A DNA stretch of 64,000 nt from Perlabentimonas sp964490015 (lineage in GTDB: Bacteria > Bacteroidota > Bacteroidia > Bacteroidales > Tenuifilaceae), in assembly GCA_964490015.1 (NCBI GenBank), contig CAZBBA010000007.1:24500-88499 (forward strand), written 5' to 3'. Position 1 is the first letter of the stretch. Each line of letters starts with the position of its first letter. The position numbers and the translations under genes were made by a program. Shown here in pieces: positions 52,659 to 63,285 of this stretch. The notes under the pieces were generated by a model. It worked only from the letters and a program-made list of their open reading frames with translations, was not told the origin of the DNA and made no database searches.

Positions 52659-54647
52659 ATGAAAAAGAAAACCGCCACAAGCAGCTTCGATCCCCGCAAG
52701 AACTACCAGCAAACCCTAAAGGATATTGGCTACGTGAGCCGCACAAAGGCAAAGCAATCCGACTACCAGCGCATCGGCTTTAAGTCGGGGCTGGAGGTTC
52801 ACCAGCAGCTTAAAACCAAGCAGAAACTCTTTTGCCGATGCCCTGCGGGCATTTACCACGAGAGCAATAACTACCATGCCGAGATAATTCGTCACATGCG
52901 CCCAACCCTAAGCGAGATGGGCGAGTACGATGGAACGGCGCTGATGGAGTTTAAAACCCGCAAGGACATATTTTACCGCATCAACAACAAAACCACCTGC
53001 ACCTACGAGATCGACGATACCCCACCATTTCCCATAAACCGTGAGGCGTTGGAGTACGCGCTGGAGATATCGCTCCTCACCCGGCTCAACATAGTGGGCG
53101 AGGTGCATATCACCCGCAAGCAGTACCTCGATGGCAGCATCCCCACGGGATTTCAGCGCACGGCCATTCTGGGCGTGGAGGGCGAGATACAGCTGAGCAA
53201 CAAAAAGATTGGAATCCTGCAGCTAAGCATCGAGGAGGACTCGTGCCGCGAGATATCTGATATTGGTCATACCCGAATCTACAAAACCGACAGACTGGGA
53301 ATGCCCCTAATCGAAACCGTTACCCATCCCCATTGCCTCACCCCCGACGAGCTGCGCGAGGCCGCCGAGCATATCCGGTTCCTGAACCGCAGCACAGCAA
53401 GGGTTCGCACAGGAATGGGTGCAGGCCGCGAGGATGTGAACGTGAGCTGTGCTGGGGGAACTAGGGTGGAGATAAAGGGCGTAGCCCACAACAAGTGGAT
53501 TCCCGAGCTATCGCACAACGAAGCCTTTAGGCAATGGGCGCTGCTCAATATCCGCAAATTGCTTCTCCAGCGTTTTCCTGATCCAAAGAAGTGGAACATG
53601 GAGTGGCGCGAGATCAGCCCCAAGAAGTTCAATCTCGACTTTATCCCCACTGTACCCCAAAAGAATAGTGTAAAGGTTGTTGCCATAAAACTGCCGGGAT
53701 TTAAGGGAATCCTATCACATTTCACCCAGCCAGGCAAATCGTTTACCAACGAGTTGGCCGATAGGTTAAAGGTTATTGCCTGCATCGAGCGACCCAATAT
53801 GACCAGCACCGAAGAGCTGCAGCATCCTTTAAGCAAAACCGATTCACAAAAACTCAGCGAACTCCTTCAAGCATCAACCGATGATGCAATCTGCGTGGTT
53901 TGGGGCCCAGCCGAGGATATCCCCACTGCCATCGAAACGGTGGAGGAGCGCTGCCAAATGGCTTTTGAGGGTGTTCCCCGCGAAACCCGAAAATCGTTAC
54001 CCGATGGCACCACTATCTTCGAGCGCGTGCTCCCCGGCGCCGACCGCATGTACCCCGACACCGACTCCCCGCCAATTCCAATTCAGGAGGAGTATATCGA
54101 GATGCTACGCAAACGCGTACCCCCCGAAATATCTAAACGCTTCACCCAGCTGATGGAGTGGAAAATCCCTGTTGATACGTATACCTATATAATGAAGCGA
54201 AACCTTGTCCCCATTATTGAACAGCTGGTTGAGTTGGGCGTAACAGGTCGATATGCAGGAACATTCCTTGGGCATACTCTTAAGCATATCGAGGGTACCA
54301 TGGCCATGCACAACGATTTTGGGTACAACCGAATTGTTGATACCTTCAAATTCCTTAAAAAGGAGAAGCTAGAATTTACCCTGGCCGAATACATGCTTCC
54401 CGTGGTATTCCAGTATCCCAATATGGACTTTAACTCGGTGCTTACCAGCATTGGGTTTAAGCGAAGAACCAAGGACGATCTGCTAGCCCCAGTCGATTAT
54501 CTTATAGAAAAGTTTAGGGAGATAAAAACATCAAAAACCGATAGCAAGGAGATTGTGGTTAGCTGGGTTCTGGGACAGCTCCACAAGCAGGCCATTGGGA
54601 ATGTGAATCTCAAGGAGCTACGCAAGGCTATCGAAGCGAAGCTGTAG
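52659..54647 (+). CDS. gatE: Glu-tRNA(Gln) amidotransferase subunit E (archaeal type)
   Basis: I choose the ATG at 52659 (MKKKTATSSFDPRK), 90 bases inside the open frame, because the upstream part is repeat-derived text. The 662-residue protein has the GatB/GatE kinase-like core ('YQRIGFKSGLEVHQQLKTKQ', 'GSIPTGFQRTAILGVEGEIQ') with an inserted AspRS-like GAD domain (about 300-440) and a YqeY-like C-terminal tail (about 525-662). The insert distinguishes GatE from bacterial GatB. With GatD it converts Glu-tRNA(Gln) to Gln-tRNA(Gln). The GatDE type is the archaeal one, so its presence in a bacterium is unusual. Confidence 0.93.
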   Translation: MKKKTATSSFDPRKNYQQTLKDIGYVSRTKAKQSDYQRIGFKSGLEVHQQLKTKQKLFCRCPAGIYHESNNYHAEIIRHMRPTLSEMGEYDGTALMEFKTRKDIFYRINNKTTCTYEIDDTPPFPINREALEYALEISLLTRLNIVGEVHITRKQYLDGSIPTGFQRTAILGVEGEIQLSNKKIGILQLSIEEDSCREISDIGHTRIYKTDRLGMPLIETVTHPHCLTPDELREAAEHIRFLNRSTARVRTGMGAGREDVNVSCAGGTRVEIKGVAHNKWIPELSHNEAFRQWALLNIRKLLLQRFPDPKKWNMEWREISPKKFNLDFIPTVPQKNSVKVVAIKLPGFKGILSHFTQPGKSFTNELADRLKVIACIERPNMTSTEELQHPLSKTDSQKLSELLQASTDDAICVVWGPAEDIPTAIETVEERCQMAFEGVPRETRKSLPDGTTIFERVLPGADRMYPDTDSPPIPIQEEYIEMLRKRVPPEISKRFTQLMEWKIPVDTYTYIMKRNLVPIIEQLVELGVTGRYAGTFLGHTLKHIEGTMAMHNDFGYNRIVDTFKFLKKEKLEFTLAEYMLPVVFQYPNMDFNSVLTSIGFKRRTKDDLLAPVDYLIEKFREIKTSKTDSKEIVVSWVLGQLHKQAIGNVNLKELRKAIEAKL

Positions 54648-54680
54648 GCACCAATTTTACTCAATCAAAAAACTACTGGA

Positions 54681-56066
54681 ATGGAAGATTTTTTTCAAGG
54701 ATATAAGGGTCGCGCGCTTGAGGTGCTCAAAAAGTATAACTCTAGGGTTTGGGGAAAGGTAACCATAAACACCACCCGGGGTGAGTTTAACGGCACCATC
54801 CTGCCCCGCGCCGAGAACGACGACGACAAGCACATTGTGCTGAAAATAGAGACCGGCTACAACATCGGTATCGATATCTTTACCATAAAGGAGATGAAGG
54901 AGATTGGCTACTTTAAGGCCACCTACAAGATCCCCGAAAAGGAGTTTCCCTTCACCCCCAACCTACCAAAGGTTAAGCTTTTTGGTACCGGAGGTACCAT
55001 TGCCTCGCGCCTCGACTACCGAACCGGAGCCGTAATCCCAGCCTTTTCGCCGGGCGAACTGTATGGAGCCGTTCCCGAGCTGGCCGATATCTGCAACCTA
55101 ACCACCGAAAAGTTGTTCGCTGTATTCAGCGAGAATATGGGCCCCGAGCAGTACAAGGCGCTTGCCATTGCCATAGGGAAGGAGATTGAAAATGGGATTG
55201 ATGGAATAATCATAGGCCATGGTACCGATACCCTAAGTCATACCGCAGCAGCGCTCACCTTTATGGTGCAGAACTCGCCTGTTCCCATTGTGCTGGTGGG
55301 CTCGCAACGCAGCTCCGATAGGCCCAGCAGCGATGCTGCTTTAAACCTTATGCATGCATGTCTAACTGCTGGTCACTCCGATATTGCCGAGGTGATGGTG
55401 TGTATGTTTGGCCCCACCTCCGACGAGTACGGCTTTCTGCATCGCGGAACCAGGGTTCGTAAAATGCACTCGTCGTACCGCAGCACATTTCGAACCATTG
55501 GCGATACGCCCGTGGCCACGGTTAGCCGCAAGGATGGCGTTAAACCCATAAAAGAGGAGTACGCCCACAGGCGAAAGGATAGAAATGTAAAAATCCTCCC
55601 CTACTTCGAGGAAAAGGTAACCATTCAGTACTACTACCCCAACATGCAACCCGAGATTATCGATATGCTGGTCGACCGCGGTTACAAGGGGATAATTATT
55701 GCTGGAACAGGACTTGGGCATGTAAATAAACCCTTATATCCAGCCCTAGAACGTGCCCACAAAAAGGGTGTTCATGTGTTTATGACCGTGCAAACCCTGT
55801 GGGGTTATGTGCACATGTTTGTTTACGACACGGGTAGAGATATGATGGCAAAAGGGGTAATCCCTGCCGAGAACATGCTCCCCGAAACGGCGTACATTAA
55901 GCTGGGTTGGGTTCTTGGGCAAACCAATGATCCCGAGGAGGTTCGTAGGCTGATGCTCACACCCATCAACGGCGAGATCACACCAAAAGAGCCTTACAAT
56001 GGTTACCTGGTATACCAGGGTGGTGTTCCCGAGGTTGAAAGTTTTATCAGGCAATTCAGAAAGTAA
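54681..56066 (+). CDS. gatD: Glu-tRNA(Gln) amidotransferase subunit D (archaeal type)
   Basis: The 461-residue protein has a short N-terminal Sm-like domain ('YNSRVWGKVTINTTRGEFNG'), then an L-asparaginase domain. The catalytic residues are intact: Thr106 in GTGGTIASR (102-110), Thr182 and Asp183 in GHGTDTLSH (179-187), and Lys261 in GTRVRKMHSS. GatD provides ammonia from glutamine (or asparagine) to GatE. It follows gatE by 33 bases and precedes a NUDIX gene by 8, in one operon. The N-terminal domain separates it from plain type I asparaginase. Confidence 0.93.
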   Translation: MEDFFQGYKGRALEVLKKYNSRVWGKVTINTTRGEFNGTILPRAENDDDKHIVLKIETGYNIGIDIFTIKEMKEIGYFKATYKIPEKEFPFTPNLPKVKLFGTGGTIASRLDYRTGAVIPAFSPGELYGAVPELADICNLTTEKLFAVFSENMGPEQYKALAIAIGKEIENGIDGIIIGHGTDTLSHTAAALTFMVQNSPVPIVLVGSQRSSDRPSSDAALNLMHACLTAGHSDIAEVMVCMFGPTSDEYGFLHRGTRVRKMHSSYRSTFRTIGDTPVATVSRKDGVKPIKEEYAHRRKDRNVKILPYFEEKVTIQYYYPNMQPEIIDMLVDRGYKGIIIAGTGLGHVNKPLYPALERAHKKGVHVFMTVQTLWGYVHMFVYDTGRDMMAKGVIPAENMLPETAYIKLGWVLGQTNDPEEVRRLMLTPINGEITPKEPYNGYLVYQGGVPEVESFIRQFRK

Positions 56067-56074
56067 ATTTTTTA

Positions 56075-56698
56075 ATGAGCGATTTTAACAGTATAGTAGA
56101 GAGGTTAAAAATCAATTTACAAAAAGATTTACCTGGATTTAAAGTCCAACAGCGAATGGCTCCATCCTTTCGCGTAGGTCCCAGTATGCCCCATAACCAA
56201 AACCCAAGCACCCGCGAAAGTGCTGTACTTATAGCGATATACCCCGATAATGGGCAAGCCAATACCATTTTAATAAAACGAGCTGTTTACAATGGTGCTC
56301 ACAGTGGTCAGGTAAGTTTTCCCGGTGGAAAAAGAGAGGGCTTTGACAAATCGCTAATCGAAACCGCTTTGCGGGAGGCAGAGGAGGAGATTGGAATTGA
56401 TCCTACAACAGTGGAGGTTATAGGTACATTAACGCCACTATTTGTGCCTGTAAGCAATCTCACCGTTTTACCTGTGGTGGGTATTATGCCCAAGCCTAGC
56501 GAGCTACACCCAAACCTGCAGGAGGTTGAGTATACAATTACAGCAAATTTAAGTGATTTTAAGAGCCCTGAAAATCTCTCGGTAAAAACAATCTGTATCG
56601 GCAACCTGCCTATCTCAGCCCCATTCTACGCAGTAAAAAACGAGGTGGTTTGGGGTGTTACAGCCATGATAATTTCGGAACTAACAGCGCTCTACTGA
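56075..56698 (+). CDS. NUDIX hydrolase, CoA pyrophosphatase-like
   Basis: The 207-residue protein carries a complete Nudix box in 'FPGGKREGFDKSLIETALRE' continuing AEEEIGI, plus 'NGAHSGQVSF' before it, which is the pattern of CoA pyrophosphatases (NudL/NUDT7 type) that cleave CoA to 4'-phosphopantetheine and 3',5'-ADP. It is 8 bases after gatD, so probably co-transcribed, though no metabolic link is clear. Its last seven bases overlap the 3' end of the convergent transglycosylase gene. Confidence 0.88.
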   Translation: MSDFNSIVERLKINLQKDLPGFKVQQRMAPSFRVGPSMPHNQNPSTRESAVLIAIYPDNGQANTILIKRAVYNGAHSGQVSFPGGKREGFDKSLIETALREAEEEIGIDPTTVEVIGTLTPLFVPVSNLTVLPVVGIMPKPSELHPNLQEVEYTITANLSDFKSPENLSVKTICIGNLPISAPFYAVKNEVVWGVTAMIISELTALY

Positions 56699-58092
56699 GG
56701 AATTATATTCTGATAATGCTTGTATCGTTGCATTATCTGATTCACATAGTTATAGGTTTCAACACCTCTAAAAGCGCCATACTTAACGGTAGTGTCGCAG
56801 TAGAATTCGGGATTCGATTTATTCAGGATAAAGAAATCCACATTGTTATCCCACACGTTTGGGTCCTTTCCGTGCTTACGGGCTAGGTTTCGGGCATCGA
56901 TTACATGACCCAAACCCGCATTATATGAGGCAAGAATAAATTTTACCCGTTGCTCTGGATCGGTTACGCTATCCTCGAAACGCTTCTCGAGCCATTGCAA
57001 ATACTTGGCTCCTGCCCTTATTTGGGTTTGGGGATCGGATTTATGGTTAATGCCAAAATACTCCGCAGTGGCTGGCATAAATTGCATTAAGCCGTATGCA
57101 CCTCTGTGCGACTCAACGTTGTGCTTAAAGCGGCTCTCCTGGTATACCATTGAGGCAAACAGACGCCAATCCCAGTCGATACTTGAACTTGCAAACCTAA
57201 AGCCCTCATCCCAGGGCGATATTAAACCCGATTTAACCTGTGCATTTTCCGACAAAACTCTTCGTGCCCAGTAGGGATTATTAAAATACTTGCCTCTAAT
57301 AATTCTATACTCTGCTGTTTTAGTGAACTCATTAAGCCACTCATTAAGCGCAACCAACAGAGTCTCCGATTTTTTTGAAACGGCCCAAGCCTGGTTTTGC
57401 TCAAAGCTAATGGGGGTGTCTACATCCAAATTATCGTAGAAGAACGAGTTTACGCGTGCCACATCCTCGTCGCACACGGTGTAGTCAATCTCTCCCTTTG
57501 CAACCAGTTCAATTAGCTCATCGGCCTCGTAGTTAGGCATCTCAACAACTACTATCTCATCCCCAATCTCATCCGACAAGTTATAGAGCCTGTGAGCCGA
57601 TGCGGAACTTTTTTGCACGTAAATGATCTTGCGGGCAAGCTGCAAGGGTGTACGAATCATGTCATCGCTTGACTTTCGTTGAACAAGTACCTGCTTAGTT
57701 ACGCTAATTGGTACGGTAAAACTATACTTCTGGCTTCGTCCGGATGTAATTGTTAAACTATTCGCGAACAAATCAACAACACCCTCATCAAGTAGCTTAA
57801 AGGCATTGTCTAGATCATTCTCTGCTATTATTTCGAGTCTAACCCCAATGTGCTGGGCAAACTCCTGTAGCAGGTCAAACTGAAACCCCATGGGCTCGCC
57901 ACTGTAGATGAAATAATTGGTTGAATTGATATCGGTTACGGCAACAAGCACACCGCTCTCTACAATTTGGTCGAGGTCTCTACTCCCACTGCGGCTCTTT
58001 TTGCTATTGCTTCCTGAAAAAACGTTACATGCAGAAATAGTAACAGCAACAACAACAGCTAACAATCCTCTATATTTATGTACTAAACTCAT
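56692..58092 (-). CDS. mltF: MltF-like membrane-bound lytic murein transglycosylase
   Basis: I take the ATG at 58092, which gives a lipoprotein leader (MSLVHKYRGLLAVVVAVTIS, then AC, Cys22), rather than the longer frame to 58185. The 466-residue protein has a periplasmic solute-binding domain (SBP_bac_3, about 40-270) and a C-terminal SLT goose-type lysozyme domain with catalytic Glu319 in VYQESRF and 'GAYGLMQFMPATAEYFGI'. This is the MltF arrangement: the enzyme cuts peptidoglycan with formation of 1,6-anhydro-MurNAc and is regulated by ligand binding in the first domain. The convergent end overlaps the NUDIX gene. Confidence 0.92.
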   Translation of the reverse strand: MSLVHKYRGLLAVVVAVTISACNVFSGSNSKKSRSGSRDLDQIVESGVLVAVTDINSTNYFIYSGEPMGFQFDLLQEFAQHIGVRLEIIAENDLDNAFKLLDEGVVDLFANSLTITSGRSQKYSFTVPISVTKQVLVQRKSSDDMIRTPLQLARKIIYVQKSSASAHRLYNLSDEIGDEIVVVEMPNYEADELIELVAKGEIDYTVCDEDVARVNSFFYDNLDVDTPISFEQNQAWAVSKKSETLLVALNEWLNEFTKTAEYRIIRGKYFNNPYWARRVLSENAQVKSGLISPWDEGFRFASSSIDWDWRLFASMVYQESRFKHNVESHRGAYGLMQFMPATAEYFGINHKSDPQTQIRAGAKYLQWLEKRFEDSVTDPEQRVKFILASYNAGLGHVIDARNLARKHGKDPNVWDNNVDFFILNKSNPEFYCDTTVKYGAFRGVETYNYVNQIMQRYKHYQNIIPQ

Positions 58093-58166
58093 AAGCAACA
58101 CAGTAATATCTAAAAAAGAAAACAAAATTAGAATAAAATGGGGAAGAAAAGGATTTTTTTTGACGA

Positions 58167-60275
58167 CTAGTCGTAGAAAATCCACGAAACGCCAAACTTG
58201 AAAACTTGCGGGTTGATAGGGTACGAAAATGCTGATAATGAGCGATTATTAGGATACCCTTGGTTAAGGTGTTCGTACTTTAGAAAAATAATAGCCCGTT
58301 TCCATTTTAGGTTTGCAAATACATCCACAATGGGGTAATCGCCATATTCAATAACCCGTTGGTTATAAAACTGCGCTGTTGCTGGATTATACGCATCGGC
58401 AAAGAAACGAGACCGAAAAACTACATTAACCCCAAACTGGCCCGACAGAGCACCAGGCACCAATACCGACTCATAAAAAAGAGCGCTATAAGCAATAATA
58501 TTTGGTAAACTTAATACATCGGTATTTGTGTTGGCTTGCCATACCACCCGGTTAAAAAAGTTAAATTTCTTCCAAAACTTCAGGTTAATCTGCCCATAGG
58601 CAGAGGTTACAGTAACATTTGATGTTTGGGCGGGTACAGCCTGCTCATTAAAGTAGATGTAGTCGCGAATATGCATTACATTATACCCAACCTCTGCACT
58701 CCATTTGGGAATCTCCAGGCTACTACCGAGTGAGAATCTCTTCTCCTTGTGTAGATTATTCTCCCAACGGAAATGATTTGAGAAGAACGTTCGGTAAAAA
58801 ATGTTTGGTGTAGTCTCAGTGATTTCTATTTTACCTTTAAGCTGGGGCATATCGGCATCTCGCCACAGCGATAGTCGTACCTCTCCCTTTAGCTCCTTAT
58901 CATCAGCCTTGTCGCCAGTAAAGTACGCCTTAGCTGCACCTCGGTACGAGAAAAATGGGCTATCGCTAAAAGCAGCTACGCCAATGTGAGCCGATTGCAT
59001 TCTATCGTTCTCTTTAGCATAAATATAATCCTCGGGTCTAAACATAAAATAGTTGGTGTGTTCATATCCAAGCCAACCTCTTAGCCCAGGCATACCGGGA
59101 ATGTTTGCAAACTGATTGATCTCAAAAACTGCTTTTACATCCCACTTAATCTGCGAAATGGTATCGTATGTTGATGTATTGCTGATGAAAAAATTATCGA
59201 AATATCCCGACGAGAATGAAGTATTTGAAAACATCCTCGAATGATGCTCTCGCGAAACTAGAAGTTTAGTGTTTATCAAAGGGATGTAACTCTCAGTCTT
59301 TGCTGTATCACGGGTTAACTCTTTAATGTTTAATAACGTGTAACCAAACATGGCGAATATTGACTGCTCTCTCGAAACACTCTTGGCACCTGAAAGCCAA
59401 ACAGGAATAAGCTTGGTTTCAATTGAATCGGCAACCAGCGAGAAATCATCAATTCCTCCATTCTCTTTATTATTAAAAACTCGGTTTGCAAACGAAAATT
59501 GGCCAAATACATTTCCCTTATGGTAGCTTCCAAAGAGTGAAATTAGGTTGTTGCGTGTTTCCTGATGCTGATAAACCCCCTTTGTACCCCAGTGGTTGTA
59601 GGTAATGCCAATATTTATATGCTTATTTACATTTTGAGTATGTAAAACACTGAACACCTGTTCCGCTTCCGATCTTTTCCCTGCACTTGTATAGAATAAT
59701 TTGGTAAATGGTGAGCGTACGTTATATTGTGCAATCTCCCTAACATCATTACGGTAATCGCTATAGTAGCGGCCAAGCAAAAAAGCATCATCATCTGATC
59801 TGCTAAAGAAATGGTCAGGATTACTTGGACTGCCAAGATTACCAAGAAACGTGAATGACTCAAACTTCTTTTGTTGCGGATAAAAATAATGGTTTAACCA
59901 TAAGGCTGTATCGACTTCAACTTTCTCATACTCTAGAAAATTTTTGTTTAATTTCCACGAGAAAATCTTATTGCTACTTGGTACCGAAAGGATTTCAAGG
60001 ATTGATCTTGCATCTATCTTATCTCTAAATGTTCCTTTGACCCCGGGTTTTTCAACACCAGACGAGTCCTGCAGTTGCAGTACTGTAGAGTCGGGAGGAG
60101 TAATGCTTGGCAGCAGTGATTTGGATTCTAATCGTTTCCCTCTTAAAGTATCCTGCTCAGCTAAGTTGATCGACGAGTATATAGCATGGTTGTTCCATCC
60201 ATCCATGCGGTTTGTACCGAACGAACTCTGAGACAGGGATAGGAAAAGCGATATAACAAAAAGAGGTAAGCTCAT
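58167..60275 (-). CDS. Putative porin (outer membrane beta-barrel)
   Basis: The frame opens far upstream at 60575, inside rRNA spacer sequence. The ATG at 60275 is the sensible start: it gives a signal peptide (MSLPLFVISLFLSLSQSSFG) and has a -7 box just before it. The 702-residue protein is rich in alternating aromatic/hydrophobic strands and ends with 'QVFKFGVSWIFYD', an aromatic terminal residue pattern expected of outer membrane barrels. It matches the Bacteroidota 'putative porin' family (PF14121) as I recall it. Substrate unknown. Confidence 0.78.
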   Translation of the reverse strand: MSLPLFVISLFLSLSQSSFGTNRMDGWNNHAIYSSINLAEQDTLRGKRLESKSLLPSITPPDSTVLQLQDSSGVEKPGVKGTFRDKIDARSILEILSVPSSNKIFSWKLNKNFLEYEKVEVDTALWLNHYFYPQQKKFESFTFLGNLGSPSNPDHFFSRSDDDAFLLGRYYSDYRNDVREIAQYNVRSPFTKLFYTSAGKRSEAEQVFSVLHTQNVNKHINIGITYNHWGTKGVYQHQETRNNLISLFGSYHKGNVFGQFSFANRVFNNKENGGIDDFSLVADSIETKLIPVWLSGAKSVSREQSIFAMFGYTLLNIKELTRDTAKTESYIPLINTKLLVSREHHSRMFSNTSFSSGYFDNFFISNTSTYDTISQIKWDVKAVFEINQFANIPGMPGLRGWLGYEHTNYFMFRPEDYIYAKENDRMQSAHIGVAAFSDSPFFSYRGAAKAYFTGDKADDKELKGEVRLSLWRDADMPQLKGKIEITETTPNIFYRTFFSNHFRWENNLHKEKRFSLGSSLEIPKWSAEVGYNVMHIRDYIYFNEQAVPAQTSNVTVTSAYGQINLKFWKKFNFFNRVVWQANTNTDVLSLPNIIAYSALFYESVLVPGALSGQFGVNVVFRSRFFADAYNPATAQFYNQRVIEYGDYPIVDVFANLKWKRAIIFLKYEHLNQGYPNNRSLSAFSYPINPQVFKFGVSWIFYD

Positions 60276-60283
60276 ATTCAGTG

Positions 60284-60291
60284 CGAATATA
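60284..60291 (-). promoter_or_regulatory. Putative -7 box (TATATTCG) of the porin gene
   Basis: On the minus strand TATATTCG, one change from TAnnTTTG, lies 9 bases before the ATG at 60275, directly after the rRNA terminator. The leader would be very short. Confidence 0.4.
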
Positions 60292-60292
60292 C

Positions 60293-60328
60293 AAAAAAAA
60301 CCCCGATATAAACCATATCGGGGCTTTT
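60293..60328 (-). terminator. Rho-independent terminator of the rRNA operon
   Basis: On the minus strand CCCCGATAT, a five-base loop, ATATCGGGG, followed by a run of eight T. It closes the rRNA transcript just after 5S. Confidence 0.9.
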
Positions 60329-60332
60329 TGAA

Positions 60333-60442
<110 letters not shown>

Positions 60443-60452
60443 GAAGGCTATC

Positions 60453-60471
60453 CCCCGCCCGGCGGGCGGGG
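60453..60471 (-). repeat. GC palindrome in the 23S-5S spacer
   Basis: CCCCGCCC, loop GGC, GGGCGGGG. It is one of four closely related GC palindromes in the rRNA operon (see also 62849, 63269, 63555). I see no copies outside the operon. Confidence 0.7.
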
Positions 60472-60480
60472 ACAATGTGA

Positions 60481-60497
60481 TTGACGTGGTGGTGTGA
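60481..60497 (-). other. 3' arm of putative pre-23S processing stem
   Basis: On the minus strand this reads TCACACCACCACGTCAA, complementary to TTGACGTGGTGGTGGTGTGA (63528-63547) before the 23S gene. The arms can pair over about 17 bases with one extra GTG in the 5' arm, enclosing 23S. This is the form of the RNase III stalk of pre-23S. Confidence 0.7.
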
Positions 60498-60646
60498 GCA
60501 GGGCGCGACCGGCGCGCACCCGGCGCCGCGCGGCAAGCCGTTCGGGCGATTAGTACTGCTCGGCTTTGGCGTCACCGCCTTTACACCTGCAGCCTATCAA
60601 CGTGGTCGTCTTCCACGGCCCTCGAGGGAGGCCTCATCTTGAGGGG

Positions 60647-60679
<33 letters not shown>

Positions 60680-60798
60680 CGTCCGCACTTAGCTACCCTG
60701 CGCTGCAGCTGGCGCCACAACAGGTACACTAGCGGTGCGTCCAGCACGGTCCTCTCGTACTAGTGCCAGGGCCTCGCAAGCCTCCTACGCCCGCAACA

Positions 60799-60921
<123 letters not shown>

Positions 60922-60953
60922 AAACCGCCCCGTCGATATGAGCTCTTGGGGGC

Positions 60954-60987
<34 letters not shown>

Positions 60988-61424
60988 TTTGAGCGATGGC
61001 CCTTCCATGCGGAACCACCGGATCACTATGCCCTGCTTTCGCACCTGCTCGGCCTGTCGGCCTCACAGTCAAGCGCCCTTGTGCCATTGCACTCCCCGCG
61101 CGATTACCATCCGCGCTGAGGGCACCTTGGGAAGCCTCCGTTACTCTTTTGGAGGCGACCACCCCAGTCAAACTACCCACCAAGCGGTGTCTCCGCATTC
61201 GGCGGGTTAGATCCCAAGCAGACGAAGGGCCGTATTTCAAGGGTGGCTCCCCGAGAGCTGGCGCCCCCGGATCACGGCCTCCGGCCTATCCTACACATCG
61301 TCTGCCCAGAACCAGCGCTAAGCTATAGTAAAGGTGCACGGGGTCTTTCCGTCCCGTTGCGGGTACGCGGCATCTTCACCGCGACTTCAATTTCACCGAG
61401 CTCATGGCTGAGACAGCGCCCAGA

Positions 61425-61525
<101 letters not shown>

Positions 61526-62848
61526 TGCTTCTCCCGTCACGAGTGACGGGATGACATCCCCTCTTAACCTTCCGGCACCGGGCAGGTGTCAGGCCCTATA
61601 CGTCATCTCTCGATTTGGCAGAGCCATGTGTTTTTGATAAACAGTCGCCTGGGCCATTTCTCTGCGCCCGCCTCGCGGCGGGACCCTTTCTCCCGAAGTT
61701 ACAGGGTAAATTTGCCTAGTTCCTTAGCCATGATTCACTCGAGCACCTTAGGATCCTCTCCTCGGCCACCTGTGTCGGTTTGCGGTACGGGTGCCGATCG
61801 CCTGATGCTTAGGGGGTTTTCTTGGGAGTCTGCTTAGGGCCGCTATCCGCTCGCCCGAGGGCTCGCGGTACTATCGGGGTCGGCAGCCGCCGGCTCTTAA
61901 CCCGCGCCTCTACCTACACCCTTCAACCCGGTATTCCGTCACCGGGCGGGCCTTTCACTCCTCCGTCGCCCCATCGCAGCGACCGGCAGTGCCGGAATGT
62001 TGACCGGCTTGCCATCGGCATCGGCCTTCGCCTTAGCCTTAGGGCCCGACTAACCCTGATCCGATTAGCGTTGATCAGGAAACCTGGGCCTTTCGGTGGG
62101 CGGGTTTCTCGCCCGCCTTGTCGTTACTCATGCCTACATTTGCTTTTCCGGCCGCTCCACCGCCCCTCGCGGGGCGGATTCAACGCCGGCCGGAATGCTC
62201 CCCTACCAGTGCCGACGAAACCGTCGGCAATCCAGAGCTTCGGTGGTACGCTTGATGCCCGCTCATTATCCACGCACGGCCGCTCGACTAGTGAGCTGTT
62301 ACGCACTCTTTGAATGGATGGCTGCTTCCAAGCCAACATCCTAGCTGTCACTGCAGCCGCACCTCGTTTGGTCAACTTAGCGTACACTCGGGGACCTTAG
62401 CTGCTGGTCCGGGTTCTTTCCCTCTCGTCGCTGGACCTTAGCACCCAGCGGCTCACTCCCGGGTATCACACCGCGGCATTCGGAGTTTGTCAGGATTTGA
62501 TAGGCGGCGAAGCCCTCGCATCCAGTCAGTAGCTCTACCTCCGCGGTGATACGCCCGAGGCTGCCCCTAAAGGCATTTCGGGGAGTACGAGCTATTTCTC
62601 AGCTTGATTGGCCTTTCACCCCCACCCACAGCTCATCCGAAAGCTTTTCAACGCTTACCGGTTCGGTCCTCCAGTGTGTGTTACCACACCTTCAACCTGG
62701 CCATGGGTAGATCGCAAAGTTTCGCGTCTGCGCCGCCCGACTCAACGCCCTGTTCGGACTCGCCTTCGCTTCGGCTCCCCCCGTCAACGGGGTTAACCTC
62801 GCCGGACAGCGCAACTCGTAGGCTCATTATGCAAAAGGCACGCCGTCA

Positions 62849-62865
62849 CCCCGCCAAAGGCGGGG
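62849..62865 (-). repeat. GC palindrome in a variable helix of 23S
   Basis: CCCCGCC, loop AAA, GGCGGGG (plus strand), about 575 bases from the 23S 5' end, near the position of helix 25. One of four related palindromes in the operon. Confidence 0.7.
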
Positions 62866-63268
62866 CTCCGACCGCTTGTAGGCGCACGGTTTCAGGCACT
62901 ATTTCACTCCCCTGCTCGGGGTGCTTTTCACCTTTCCCTCACGGTACTGGTTCGCTATCGGTCTCCCAGGAGTATTTAGCCTTGCGGGATGGTCCCCGCG
63001 GGTTCGGACAGGGTTTCACGTGCCCCGCCCTACTCAGGGTACCGCCGGTGCCGGCTCGGCCTACGCGTACGGGGCTATCACCCGCTACGGCCCCGCTTTC
63101 CAGCGGGTTCCGCTTCGCCTGCCTGCACCTGATGGCGGCCCTACAACCCCGCGCCCGCCGTAACGGGCCCGGTTTGGGCTACTCCCCGTTCGCTCGCCGC
63201 TACTGGGGGAATCACTCTTGTTTTCTTCTCCTCCGGGTACTTAGATGTTTCAGTTCTCCGGGTTTGCC

Positions 63269-63285
63269 CCCCGCCAACGGCGGGG
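63269..63285 (-). repeat. GC palindrome in a variable helix near the 23S 5' end
   Basis: CCCCGCC, loop AAC, GGCGGGG (plus strand), about 155 bases from the 23S 5' end, near helix 9. Confidence 0.7.

Noticed and set aside
53279..53836. Antisense frame in gatE (185 codons)
   Set aside because: Shadow frame; the sense strand has clear GatE motifs throughout.
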